Below are positions 1 through 9,947 of a stretch of DNA of 64,000 bases, one piece after another. Position numbers and translations under genes: made by a program. The stretch is from Meghimatium bilineatum (lineage: Eukaryota > Mollusca > Gastropoda > Stylommatophora > Philomycidae): positions 40,543,181 through 40,607,180 of the forward strand of contig CM067309.1 of the NCBI GenBank assembly GCA_034231615.1, given 5' to 3'. The stretch's first letter is position 1. Each line of letters begins with the position of its first letter. A model generated the notes under the pieces. That model had not been told where the DNA came from, searched no databases, and saw only the letters and a list, made by a program, of their open reading frames with translations.

Positions 1-684
1 CAAATTATAAACCATGACCCGGATGCATTCATTTTCAGAATTGCACTCATACTGATCATTCATTTTTTTTAGATGGGGGGGGGGGGGGGGTCCTTTGTCG
101 TGTTGTCGTTCATGATGTTTTCATAGTTGTTTTATCTCATTCACATAATTATCTCAATCACATAATTATCTCAATCACATCGCTCATATTTTTTCATGAC
201 TGTCTCTATGACAATATTTATGTATGTCATTGTTACCTTGGATGTCTCTGCTGATGTGATAGTGCAACTATTTTTAATGTCTCGTCACTGTTTGTCTTGT
301 ATTTTCTTGAAAAAGACCTTCAGGTTGAAATGTTGAAGCTGTCTTGTATACTGTTGTATTTTTTTTGTATACTGTTATTTGTATTTTTTTGTATGCCCAT
401 ACCTTGTAGACAGATAGTCTACAATTCATTAGATGCATTCATTGTAGAGCTGATCGACCTTGTGTTTTACGTCAGCACTATTGTCATTTTCTGGACTACA
501 TACTGGTAACGTGCGGGAGTTTGAGAATGAATGCAGATAAGGAAGAAGGCACGTGCACATTTTGTTTCAAAGTTTTTTTGTGTGTAATTTTTGTTTTGCC
601 TGGCGTCTAGTTACAATTACTAATAAATGTTTCTATATGCATCATCATCATCATGTGGCATATCCTGGACAGGATATAGTAGTC
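1..684. other. AT-rich flank without a supported gene
   Basis: There is a G homopolymer near 76-90, a short tandem repeat of an ATAATTATCTCAATCAC unit at about 140-180, and a short stretch near 505-550 (GGGAGTTTGAGAATGAATGC) that matches the 3' end of the SINE A family. The first 40 bases look like a weak SINE B fragment. I see no exon here. Confidence 0.5.
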
Positions 685-697
685 ATCACAACCATTC

Positions 698-3600
698 CCC
701 ATCGAGGCCAGAACCTTGAAGTGGTGATGGGGCTTAGTTCAGCCATCAGAGGCTGAAAACTAAGACTGGTCGGGCACTCCCACTCGAGCAGGACCATAGT
801 CCGGCCCAAGTAAGCAGAGTGCTGAAGACGGAGGCAACCAGCCAAAAGGCGCACAGATAATCAGGTTGCCACGCATAAAACACAATGGAAACATGTCTGC
901 ATCTAATAAACGTTATGGTGCCTGCCCTGTGGCGGACGTTCAGGCAGGGACGGTGCCGGGCCCTATACCTCGAAAGGGCCCAACCTCAGTTACTGGAAGT
1001 CCTTCTCAATTGCCCCGAGGAGCCAGGAGGCAAGGGAATAGAGCTACTGGCCAAACAAACAAACGACCAATAAAAATAATGCACTGGAATGCTGAGGGTG
1101 TCAACAGTAAAAGAGATGGATACAGCAAAAAATTGGAACTTGAAAATGTCCTCAGTGAAGAACAAGTAAATATATGCTGTATCCAAGAAACACACCTCAG
1201 CAGCGACATAGCCTTCAAAATCAGAGGCTACCAGTGCTACCGATCTGACCGAAAAGACAGGCGAAAGGGTGGAATTCTGACACTAGTTAAAAACAATATC
1301 AGCGCATGTCAGCTGGAAGTATACATGGACGGGGCAGAATACCAGATGCTCCACCTAAAAACAGACAGTGCAGAATTCCATCTCCTGAACTACTACTGCC
1401 CAAATGATAAACCATTGGCACTAGACACAATTCCAGACAAAGAAAGGCTTATGGTGTGTGGTGACTTCAACAGCCACTCTCAGAGCTGGGGCTACGATCA
1501 TATCGACAAGAGAGGTGAGGAACTTGAGAGCTGGCAGGATGAAAATAATCTCATTCTTATTAACCAGCCAGCAGACTCACCAACCTTCTACTCGAGAGCA
1601 TGGCACACCACCTCTACACCAGACCTGGCATTCTACTCACCAGGCCTGGAATGGAACATCACACGTGTCGTTGGAAAGCAGCTTGGGGGTAGTGACCACA
1701 GACCAGTATTTCTGGAAATTCACAATGAATATACCAAGGACAGCAGCACGCTCACTAGGTGGAACTATAAGAGGGCAGACTGGAAAATGTACCAGCATTT
1801 AACCAGTGTTCTAGCTAAGGACATGAACTTGGACAAAGACATCAATAGAGCAGTGAGTGAATTTAATAGATGTATACTACATGCTGCTAGTAAAACCATA
1901 CCCAGGGGGGCACGCAAAAACTACAAACCCTACTGGAATGATGAACTGGAAAAGCTGCAAAATGAGATGGAAACATCTAGAAAGCAGGCTGAGAACAGAC
2001 CTAGCCAAGAACATCACAACAAATATCAGCAAACAAAGGCTAAATTTCAAAGAGCCAAGTTACAAGCCAGACGGAGCAGCTGGAAAGAAAAAACAGAGTC
2101 GCTGAACCTAGAAAGAGATACTAGGAAATTATGGAAACTTGTAAAACAACTAAATGATGAAGGTACAGGGAGAAATACCAGGATCACACTTTATAAAGAT
2201 AGAAACATTTTAACAGGTAAACATGCAGCTGATTACTTTGCAGATTCCTTTGCAGAAGACAATAACGTCAAAGTCAGCCCAGACAAACAACAGGAGGTTC
2301 GAGAGAACCAGCAAAACATTGGACAAGGTGAACCTATACCTGAAGTCATGGAGGCACCAATCACAATGAGAGAACTGGAGCATGCAATATCCAAATTGAA
2401 AATGAAAAAGTCCCCTGGAGCTGATGGAGTGTCCAATGAAATGATTAGAAACCTGGGAAGTGCAGCAAGAGCAAAGCTACTGCAGATCTTTAACACAAGC
2501 TGGTCCACAGGTAATGTACCACAGGCGTGGAGAGAAGCAATAATGATACCACTCCTCAAATCAGGAAAAGATGGCAACACAGTCTCCAACTACAGGCCCA
2601 TCAGCCTCACAAGCTGTCTATGTAAAACAATGGAACGCATTATCAATCTTAGGATGCAGTGGTACCTTGAAAGTGAAAACCTTCTGGTATCACAGCAAGC
2701 AGGTTTCAGACAGTGCTACTCTACTGAAGATCAGGCAACCTACCTCTCCCAAGAGATTGAGGATGCCTTCCAAGAAAAGAAACTGGTACTAGCAGCATGG
2801 ATAGACCTCAGGAAAGCATTTGATAAGGTCTGGAAAGAAGGGCTCCTAAAGAAATTGCGAAATTGCAGGGTTAGCTCAAGAATGTACAAATGGGTAAAAG
2901 CATACCTGCATAATAGAAGAGCCAGGGTACAATTAGATGGTCGCAAGAGCAAGAAAGTTCTACTGCGTCATGGAGTCCCCCAGGGAGGAGTCCTGTCACC
3001 CACACTTTTCTTGGTTTACATCAATGACCTAGTTGCTGAACTACCACATGGGATCAAAGTGGCAATGTATGCTGACGACCTGGTGATCTGGTGCACGGAA
3101 GAACATGCAACAGTGGCCACTAAACAAATACAAAGAGCTATCGATGCCCTAACCTTATGGGCTAATAGATGGTGCGTCAGCATTAACACAGATAAGTGCA
3201 GCACTACACTCTTTACCCTCTCACCAAAACAAAAAGCTGGTCATATCAAGATAGATGGAGAGCTCTTGAAAGAAGACAAACAACCCACATACCTCGGAGT
3301 TACTTTTGATGATAAGCTGACATGGAAGCAGCACATAAACAAAGCAACAACAAAAGCCAGGAGGAAGCTAGCTATCCTGAGAAAACTAAGTGGAACCACA
3401 TGGGGAGCCAGTGGAAATATACTCAGTAAAGTTTACCAGCAAGGCATAAGACCACACCTGGAATACGGTTCAGCTGCGTGGTGTCCTGCATCAAACACCA
3501 CATTACAAGATCTAGATAAAGTGCAAAACCAGGCACTTAGAATAATGTTGGGAGCAATGAAATCAACACCCATAGCAGAGATGCAGAAAATGGGAAGAAT

Positions 3601-4752
3601 GCAAACACTTGGCGAACGCAGAGACACAAAAGTACTAATTCAAGCAGAAAAGTTTCAGTGTATGCCAAGTCATCCAATGAAGGAAAGATTCCAAAATCTA
3701 GCAATGGGACGACTGAAAAGGAGCAGCTTTATCCATCAAGCTAAACGACTCCGTAGACAACTTACAGACCTACCTGAAGTTGGCAGCCCCTTAAGGTCTG
3801 TACCAGAGCAAACCCCGTGGAGTGAAAGCCATGGAATGCCAATATACATTCAGACCCATGTGAAAGGAATACTAAGCGAGGACGAACAGAACAGTGTGCA
3901 GCGAATGACAATCACCCTCAGTTTCCTGGATGAGGAATATCCACAAGATATATGGGTCAGAGTGTACACAGATGGGTCAGCACAGAATGCTGTGAGGAAT
4001 GGAGGTGCAGGTGTATATATAGAATATCCACACAAGCCTAGAGATACAATCAGAACACCGACAGGAAAATTCTGCAATAATTATGATGCAGAAATCCAGG
4101 CAATTAGTGTGGCAGCTAAAAAACTGCTGAACTCCAACTCTGACCTACAGCCTGTGGTATTCCTGACAGATGCAAGGTCAGTGCTTCAAGCTCTCCAGTC
4201 TGGAAAACTAACAGACTTAAAAAAACTACTTAGCGAATTGTCTTACCAGTATAGGGTAACCATGCAGTGGATACCCTCTCACTGTGGAATACCAGGAAAT
4301 GAAAAAGCAGACCAACTGGCTAAGGAAGGTGCTGCCGAAGACCAACCAGATATACCAATCACCTACCATCAGAAAAAACAGATGATAAAGTCAATAAGAA
4401 AGCCACAAACACCAACACAAGATGACTATCACAATATGAACAGATCAGAACAAGTTATAATTCTACGTCTCAGAACAGGACACAACCGACTCCGCAGTCA
4501 CATGTATACAAAGTTCAAGATTGGCAACACAGCCATGTGTACATGTGGACAGGCAGCACAGAGTGCCAAACATATACTTCAAGAGTGTTCTGAGCATGAA
4601 ACGCTGAGGCAGACATATTGGCCAGAGGAAACAACACTGGAATCAAAGCTCTATGGGACACTGTATGAACTACAAAAGACAGTGAGTTTTATTAAGGAGA
4701 CAGAATTACAGATATAGACATGTTTCAAGTGAACGAAAGAAGAAGAAGAAGA
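698..4752 (+). mobile_element. Full-length I-clade-like non-LTR retrotransposon with target-site duplication
   Basis: The element has a 5' untranslated leader of about 195 bases, one long intact ORF and a short 3' UTR ending in a (GAA)n tail. It is flanked by a perfect 13-bp direct repeat, ATCACAACCATTC, at 685-697 and 4753-4765. That is the expected target-site duplication and fixes both ends. An intact ORF and an unmutated duplication mean a recent insertion. It lies upstream of, and probably in an intron of, the HIRIP3-like gene; its tail ends 208 bases before the exon at 4961. Related truncated copies are at 36198-36375 (+) and 40888-41760 (-), with a more distant relative at 23985-24345 (-). 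Confidence 0.9.
893..4717 (+). CDS. LINE polyprotein: endonuclease, reverse transcriptase, RNase H
   Basis: The protein has 1274 residues from the first in-frame ATG at 893; the frame is open upstream to 866 but with no ATG. An apurinic-type endonuclease (EEP fold) spans about residues 61-275, with HWNAEG, IQETH, GDFNSHS and SDHRP motifs. The reverse transcriptase spans about 490-770, with SPGADGVSNEM, GVPQGGVLSP and the catalytic YADD at about 726-729. RNase H spans about 1020-1145, with YTDGS, the Glu in YDAEIQA, the Asp in LTDARS and PSHCGIPGNEKAD, so the acidic catalytic residues are all present. A CTCG-x9-H-x4-C knuckle lies near 1214-1232. The combination of EEP, RT and RNase H in this order fits the I group of LINEs. 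There is no separate gag-like ORF1. No stop or frameshift is visible, so the enzyme could be functional. Confidence 0.92.
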   Translation: MSASNKRYGACPVADVQAGTVPGPIPRKGPTSVTGSPSQLPRGARRQGNRATGQTNKRPIKIMHWNAEGVNSKRDGYSKKLELENVLSEEQVNICCIQETHLSSDIAFKIRGYQCYRSDRKDRRKGGILTLVKNNISACQLEVYMDGAEYQMLHLKTDSAEFHLLNYYCPNDKPLALDTIPDKERLMVCGDFNSHSQSWGYDHIDKRGEELESWQDENNLILINQPADSPTFYSRAWHTTSTPDLAFYSPGLEWNITRVVGKQLGGSDHRPVFLEIHNEYTKDSSTLTRWNYKRADWKMYQHLTSVLAKDMNLDKDINRAVSEFNRCILHAASKTIPRGARKNYKPYWNDELEKLQNEMETSRKQAENRPSQEHHNKYQQTKAKFQRAKLQARRSSWKEKTESLNLERDTRKLWKLVKQLNDEGTGRNTRITLYKDRNILTGKHAADYFADSFAEDNNVKVSPDKQQEVRENQQNIGQGEPIPEVMEAPITMRELEHAISKLKMKKSPGADGVSNEMIRNLGSAARAKLLQIFNTSWSTGNVPQAWREAIMIPLLKSGKDGNTVSNYRPISLTSCLCKTMERIINLRMQWYLESENLLVSQQAGFRQCYSTEDQATYLSQEIEDAFQEKKLVLAAWIDLRKAFDKVWKEGLLKKLRNCRVSSRMYKWVKAYLHNRRARVQLDGRKSKKVLLRHGVPQGGVLSPTLFLVYINDLVAELPHGIKVAMYADDLVIWCTEEHATVATKQIQRAIDALTLWANRWCVSINTDKCSTTLFTLSPKQKAGHIKIDGELLKEDKQPTYLGVTFDDKLTWKQHINKATTKARRKLAILRKLSGTTWGASGNILSKVYQQGIRPHLEYGSAAWCPASNTTLQDLDKVQNQALRIMLGAMKSTPIAEMQKMGRMQTLGERRDTKVLIQAEKFQCMPSHPMKERFQNLAMGRLKRSSFIHQAKRLRRQLTDLPEVGSPLRSVPEQTPWSESHGMPIYIQTHVKGILSEDEQNSVQRMTITLSFLDEEYPQDIWVRVYTDGSAQNAVRNGGAGVYIEYPHKPRDTIRTPTGKFCNNYDAEIQAISVAAKKLLNSNSDLQPVVFLTDARSVLQALQSGKLTDLKKLLSELSYQYRVTMQWIPSHCGIPGNEKADQLAKEGAAEDQPDIPITYHQKKQMIKSIRKPQTPTQDDYHNMNRSEQVIILRLRTGHNRLRSHMYTKFKIGNTAMCTCGQAAQSAKHILQECSEHETLRQTYWPEETTLESKLYGTLYELQKTVSFIKETELQI

Positions 4753-4960
4753 ATCACAACCATTCAAAACTCCTGCCGAAGTTGGGCTAATCTTCCTACT
4801 TCTGCGAGTGTCATGTTCCAGTGATCTTTGATACCATGGTCCATCTTTCTCTTGATCTGCCTCATTTTTGTCGTCTTTTCATCATTCCCTCCCTCCCTTA
4901 TAGCTTTTTCTAGGCTGTTACGTATTACCTATTCTTATATATTTTTATTTCTTTTTCCAG

Positions 4961-7561
4961 AATGTAAAGAAAGAGACTCCTCAGGATATACATGCAGATT
5001 CTAGAACATTCAAGAATGACATATTTGATGTGAGGTTGTCTATTCCTAATCAGAAACAAATGAAGGAAATGACAGAATATAAACAAGTTTCTCCGCAAAA
5101 AGATTATTTAATTGATGTAAAGGATGAAAATCTTGAAGGAAATGACATTTCTGTTAGCTCAACTCACAAAACTTTACACAGTATTGAAACAACGAAACAA
5201 AGAAATGTATTAATGTCTCCTAATTATTCAGAATGTAAGATGGCTAACTCTACACCCAAGAAAGTCAATGTAGAGAAAAGACTTCGTAGGCCTAAACGTC
5301 TAACGTCATCGCAGGCCTTGGCTACTGTTCTTGACTCTGACTTTAGTGTTGATACAAGTGGATCTGAGTTCTATTTTTCTCCCCAAAAAAGTACAGATTT
5401 TGGAAGAAGGAGATCAAAAAAGATAAACCGTAAATCATTGCAAGAAAGTTGTTCTGAAAATAGATTTGAAGAAAGAAGAGTCCATGGGCAAGGAGTTGCT
5501 GATACAGATAGCAGTGACTCGGATGAAAATAATACCCGGTATGGTAAAGATAAACAAGTACATAATACACCTTCATTGCACAATAATGAACCTGGGTCTT
5601 GCACAGATGATCATAGAGACCTTTCAGTTAAAAAAAGACATGTTTTTAAGGAATTGCATGCACAAAATGCCTCCACCTCACAAGGCAGATACAGTCAAAG
5701 TATTAATCATAATTACAAGCGAAACTATGAGGAAAAAATAAGTTCGGACAACAGTGATACCAATCGAACAATTGGAGCAGACTGTTCTGAAAGCCCTATT
5801 AATATTAGGCTTAAAAAGAAAAATAAAGTGCCAGTAAAGAGTAGACAGCGAAAGAAAAAGAATATTTGTGTGATTGAGTCGAGTTCAGATAGTGAGAATA
5901 ACAATAAAAGCGACATTGAAACGTCGCTGAGATGTGGGATGAGTCAAGACTCAGAAAAGTCAAAAGTGGAAACAATAATTGTAGTGTCTGACTCAGATTG
6001 TATTGATAGTCCTTCCACTAAACAAACTACTGTAATTAGGTTGACTGGTGTTGCTGAATCATCAGACCAGGCACCAGGACACGGTCCACATTCTTCTTCA
6101 AATCAAGAAAGAACGCTAATTGACCCAATTAAGTTGAAACTACAAACAATAGTGTGTGATTCTGATTGTTCTGATAATTCTTTCACTGAACGAGTGCGTC
6201 CTCAATTGTCCACAGAACAAGTGCCTCCTAATTCTTCCACTGAGCCAGTGCCTCCTTTGTTCGGGTTAACTAGTCATTCTTTATCTCCTGACCGGTCACC
6301 AGGGAACAGTCCGCGATCTTCAAGCCAAGATTACTGTAACATTTCAGACTATTCAACGCCAGGCAGCCCTGACCTACTTACTAATTCATTACCCCAGACT
6401 AAAATAGACTGTTATAAAGTAGAGTCACATATGCGTAATCATGAGAGAAACAGCAGTGAAGAGAATCGCAATTTTGAAACTGCCAAACATCATCCCGAGG
6501 ACATCAGTGATGATTCAGAGACATCATTTCATGGGATAATAAGAAGGAAAAAGTTAAAGAACACACGCAAACGATATTTTGTTAGCTCTGATAGTGACCT
6601 TGAGATCATCGATCGCCTCCAAAATAGATCACCTTATAAACCAAAACGTAACAAAGTTACAAATGTAATGATAAAATGTGTGGATACTTCGGACAGTGAT
6701 ATTGAAGAGATAAAAAATATAGTAGAAGATGATCAGGATGTTCTTGACAGATTAGAAAACTTCAGTAGAAGATTAACATCACAGAGTAGAATAGTAAACA
6801 AAAAACAGAAGTTCAAATCAGCTTCAGACAAGCAGAGTAAATATAAAAAGCATATTTCGGCGGAACAAAACAACAGAGAAATGGACAACAACAGTTGTAA
6901 CAAAGATATCGGAGACAACAATCAGTGTTTGGAAAAGTTAGAAAGAACTGACAATTTTTGTGAAGAAAGAGAGGGCATGTCTAAGTTTCCTATGTATGAT
7001 TTGGATAGTGGTGATGATAAGTCGCGGAATTATCTGAATGTAAGGAATGGTTTTAAAACAGGAAAGGATGATTCTAAATGTCATTACAAAGTTGAAAAGG
7101 GGAAAAGTCTGATGAATAATTTGAATAATACGAGAAGAGGAATTAATTCAGAGAATAGTTCTAATATTTTGAGTGATAAAGTCGATGACAATTCTAAAAA
7201 TGTATCCGACAGTTCAACTTGTGAAGTAACAGAATATGCTAAGAATGAAAGCAATGAATGTGTCAGTCTGGTTCGTTCCTCGCGGAAAAAAAATGTACTT
7301 GTTGATAGTGAAAGTGTAAAAGAAATATATAAAGGATCCTTGAAGATATCATCGCAAGTGACCACACAGTTGTCACAGAATGTCACCTCACGTCCAGACA
7401 GTAGCACTGCATACATTAATAACAGAGATCAAAATAGTTCTGCCTCCGATGACACTCTCATATCAAACCTAGAAAGTGGCAGTGATGAGGCTTCTTCAAA
7501 AATGTCGGATTGCGTCATCTCATTGACGTCAGTTACAGATAATTTAGCTTCTATCAACAAA
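4961..7561 (+). CDS. HIRIP3-like gene, giant disordered exon
   Basis: A 2601-nt exon of 867 codons with no stop. It starts after a polypyrimidine tract and CAG at 4958-4960 and ends AAC AAA before GTAAGA at 7562. The frame is open right back to the acceptor, so the acceptor, not an internal ATG, marks its start. Phase is 0 at both ends. The product is strongly acidic and Ser-rich with scattered basic clusters (RRPKRLTSS, RRRSKKINRK) that could be nuclear-localisation signals. Acidic clusters preceded by hydrophobic residues occur at about 5863-5895, 5970-6000, 6145-6175, 6573-6603 and 6670-6710. Confidence 0.8.
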
Positions 7562-9888
7562 GTAAGAACCTTTTTTTTTTAAATGTTCGTTTTCACTCTC
7601 ATTGGATATCTTTTGTTTGTTTCTTGTTTCAAACCTCAGAAATTATGACCAATAGAGATTTTTATGCCTACTGTGAAACTGGGAGATTTTACTTGAGTTT
7701 TATTTGATAACAAGAATAATCCACTTCTCATCGGTGTACAATTTGAAAGTTCTCATCCCCACGACATAAGCAGCATAGGAGATTATGAAAGTGGTTATTC
7801 CCACGACATAAGCAGCATAGGAGATTATGAAAGTGTTTATTCCCACGACATAAGCAGCATAGAAGATTATGAAAGTGTTTATTCCCACGACATAAGCAGC
7901 ATAGGAGATTATGAAAGTGTTTATTCCCACGACATAAGCAGCATAGGAGATTATGAAAGTGTTTATTCCCACGACATAAGCAGCATAGAAGAATAAGGAG
8001 ATATTGGTAGGGACTTGGCGGCAGAATCGGGGATGGGAATGAAATGTAGAGTAGGAAGCTATGGGCATCAGTAGTTTTATAGTATACTGATGTGCTAAAA
8101 TAGGATGCGATATCAACGATGAAGTGCTATTGTCACGTCGTCTCCGTTCATTCTCAAACTTCTGCAGACGTCTTCGTTCATTCTCAAACTTCTGCAGATT
8201 AGTAGGATGTAGTCCGGAGAACGGAAAGCATTGTGCTGCGATATCTGTGCCTTTCAGTCTGACACATCAGACTTCAGAATTGCTTTGGGTCACTGACCCT
8301 ATATGGGATGGGACAGCCAACTCCATCCCATAACCTCCTTAGTTGCATCTTATGACATGCTTGGAAGGTAAACAATGTTGCTATTCTTTGCTCCCCCTCG
8401 GGCCCCAGCAACACACGTGCAATTTTTGTCACTGATTACTAATATAATGAATAAATAACAAAAGTAATTTCTGTCTGTCTACCCGTCTGTCTGTCTACCC
8501 GTCTGTCTGTCTACCCGTCTGTCTGTCTACCCGTCTGTCTGTCTGTACCCGTCTGTCTGTCTACCCGTCTGTCTGTCTACCCGTCCGTCTGTCTACCCGT
8601 CCGTCTGTCTGTCTACCCCTCTGTCTAATCCATCTAATTTAATCTTATCGTATGTTATCTTATATCTAATGTTAAGTGCGCAATAACTTATTGCAAGTGT
8701 TCATTAGAACACAATGCTGTTGTTAATGTAAATCAATTGTTGTAAAGTGACATATATATCTATCACATTAGTACCATGATCCTAGTTGCCAACTTGTACA
8801 TGATGCCCCGGATGTGAACAAGTGGTGTGATGAGATCCAGTGGAAGTTTGAGAATAAACATTGAAGAAGAAGAATATTTGCTTGAATCTGGACTCTCCTA
8901 GAGAATTGTGACATCATGTTTGGAGTTGCTTTTCATCGCACCACTTGTTTACGTCCAGGGCATCATGTACAGGTTGGGAGCTAGGATCATGATCACGGCT
9001 GGATCACATCAGTTTCCCCCAGCATGATGTGCAATGCTGAGTTCCCTTAATGTTGTACCTTAAAGGGAAATGTAATTGGAAAGATGATGTTTGGAGCTTT
9101 CACAAGAGGCAAGAATGGGTCAATGTAGAAGAATAAACCGACAGAAAATGGGTCCAAGAGACATTCATTTGGCTGCATCCCTAAGGCACTACTTAGCCTC
9201 TTTCTATTTGGTCTGCTCCCTTTACACTTCTATAGCAAGATTGGGTGGTCTCAAAGCCGTGCAGTTATTTTTTGAGAAGCATCCTCATATCTTGTGTACA
9301 ATAAAGCTGAAATATATTCCTTTTTCCTGACTTATTATGTCATCTGTGCTTTATCAACAACTTATTCTATGGAAACCAGTGTAGTAACATATTCATTATT
9401 TTGAAGTTATTTAAGGATCACATACCAGTTGCTTCTTATTCTTCAGCGGTCATTCTCAAACTCCTACTGGGTCTCTCTTGTTGCAGGACAATAGTCCAGC
9501 TAGATTTGCAGGAGGATGTATTCCAGAAAATAGAAATGCGTTGTGTCGTCGTTTTATTTACGCCAATGGCCAGACACATCTGTCTTGAGAAATCTTAGCA
9601 CAATTATATATATATTGTTTATTTATAAATGTTACGTCTGGAGCAATAGAGGATTTCGGCATAACCAGTAAATAATTGGTAGCGGGGAATGAGCACAGTG
9701 AACCCTATCTTGGCTGCAGTGGCTCGGAGCAGTGCACGGGTTGAAATCTACTTTCCTGGTGGGGTGATAGTTATTCTCGGGCCAAGGGTGGGCCTATTAT
9801 CCACAATTTTCTAGCAATATAATGCCATTTTAATGGCATTGGGTCAAATGGCATGAGCTCATGGACCGCTGGATCAGCAACCAATTAA

Positions 9889-9947
<59 letters not shown>

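Noticed and set aside
9640..9860. tRNA or SINE suggested by GGGTTGAAATC
   Set aside because: No convincing A box or second copy in the window.
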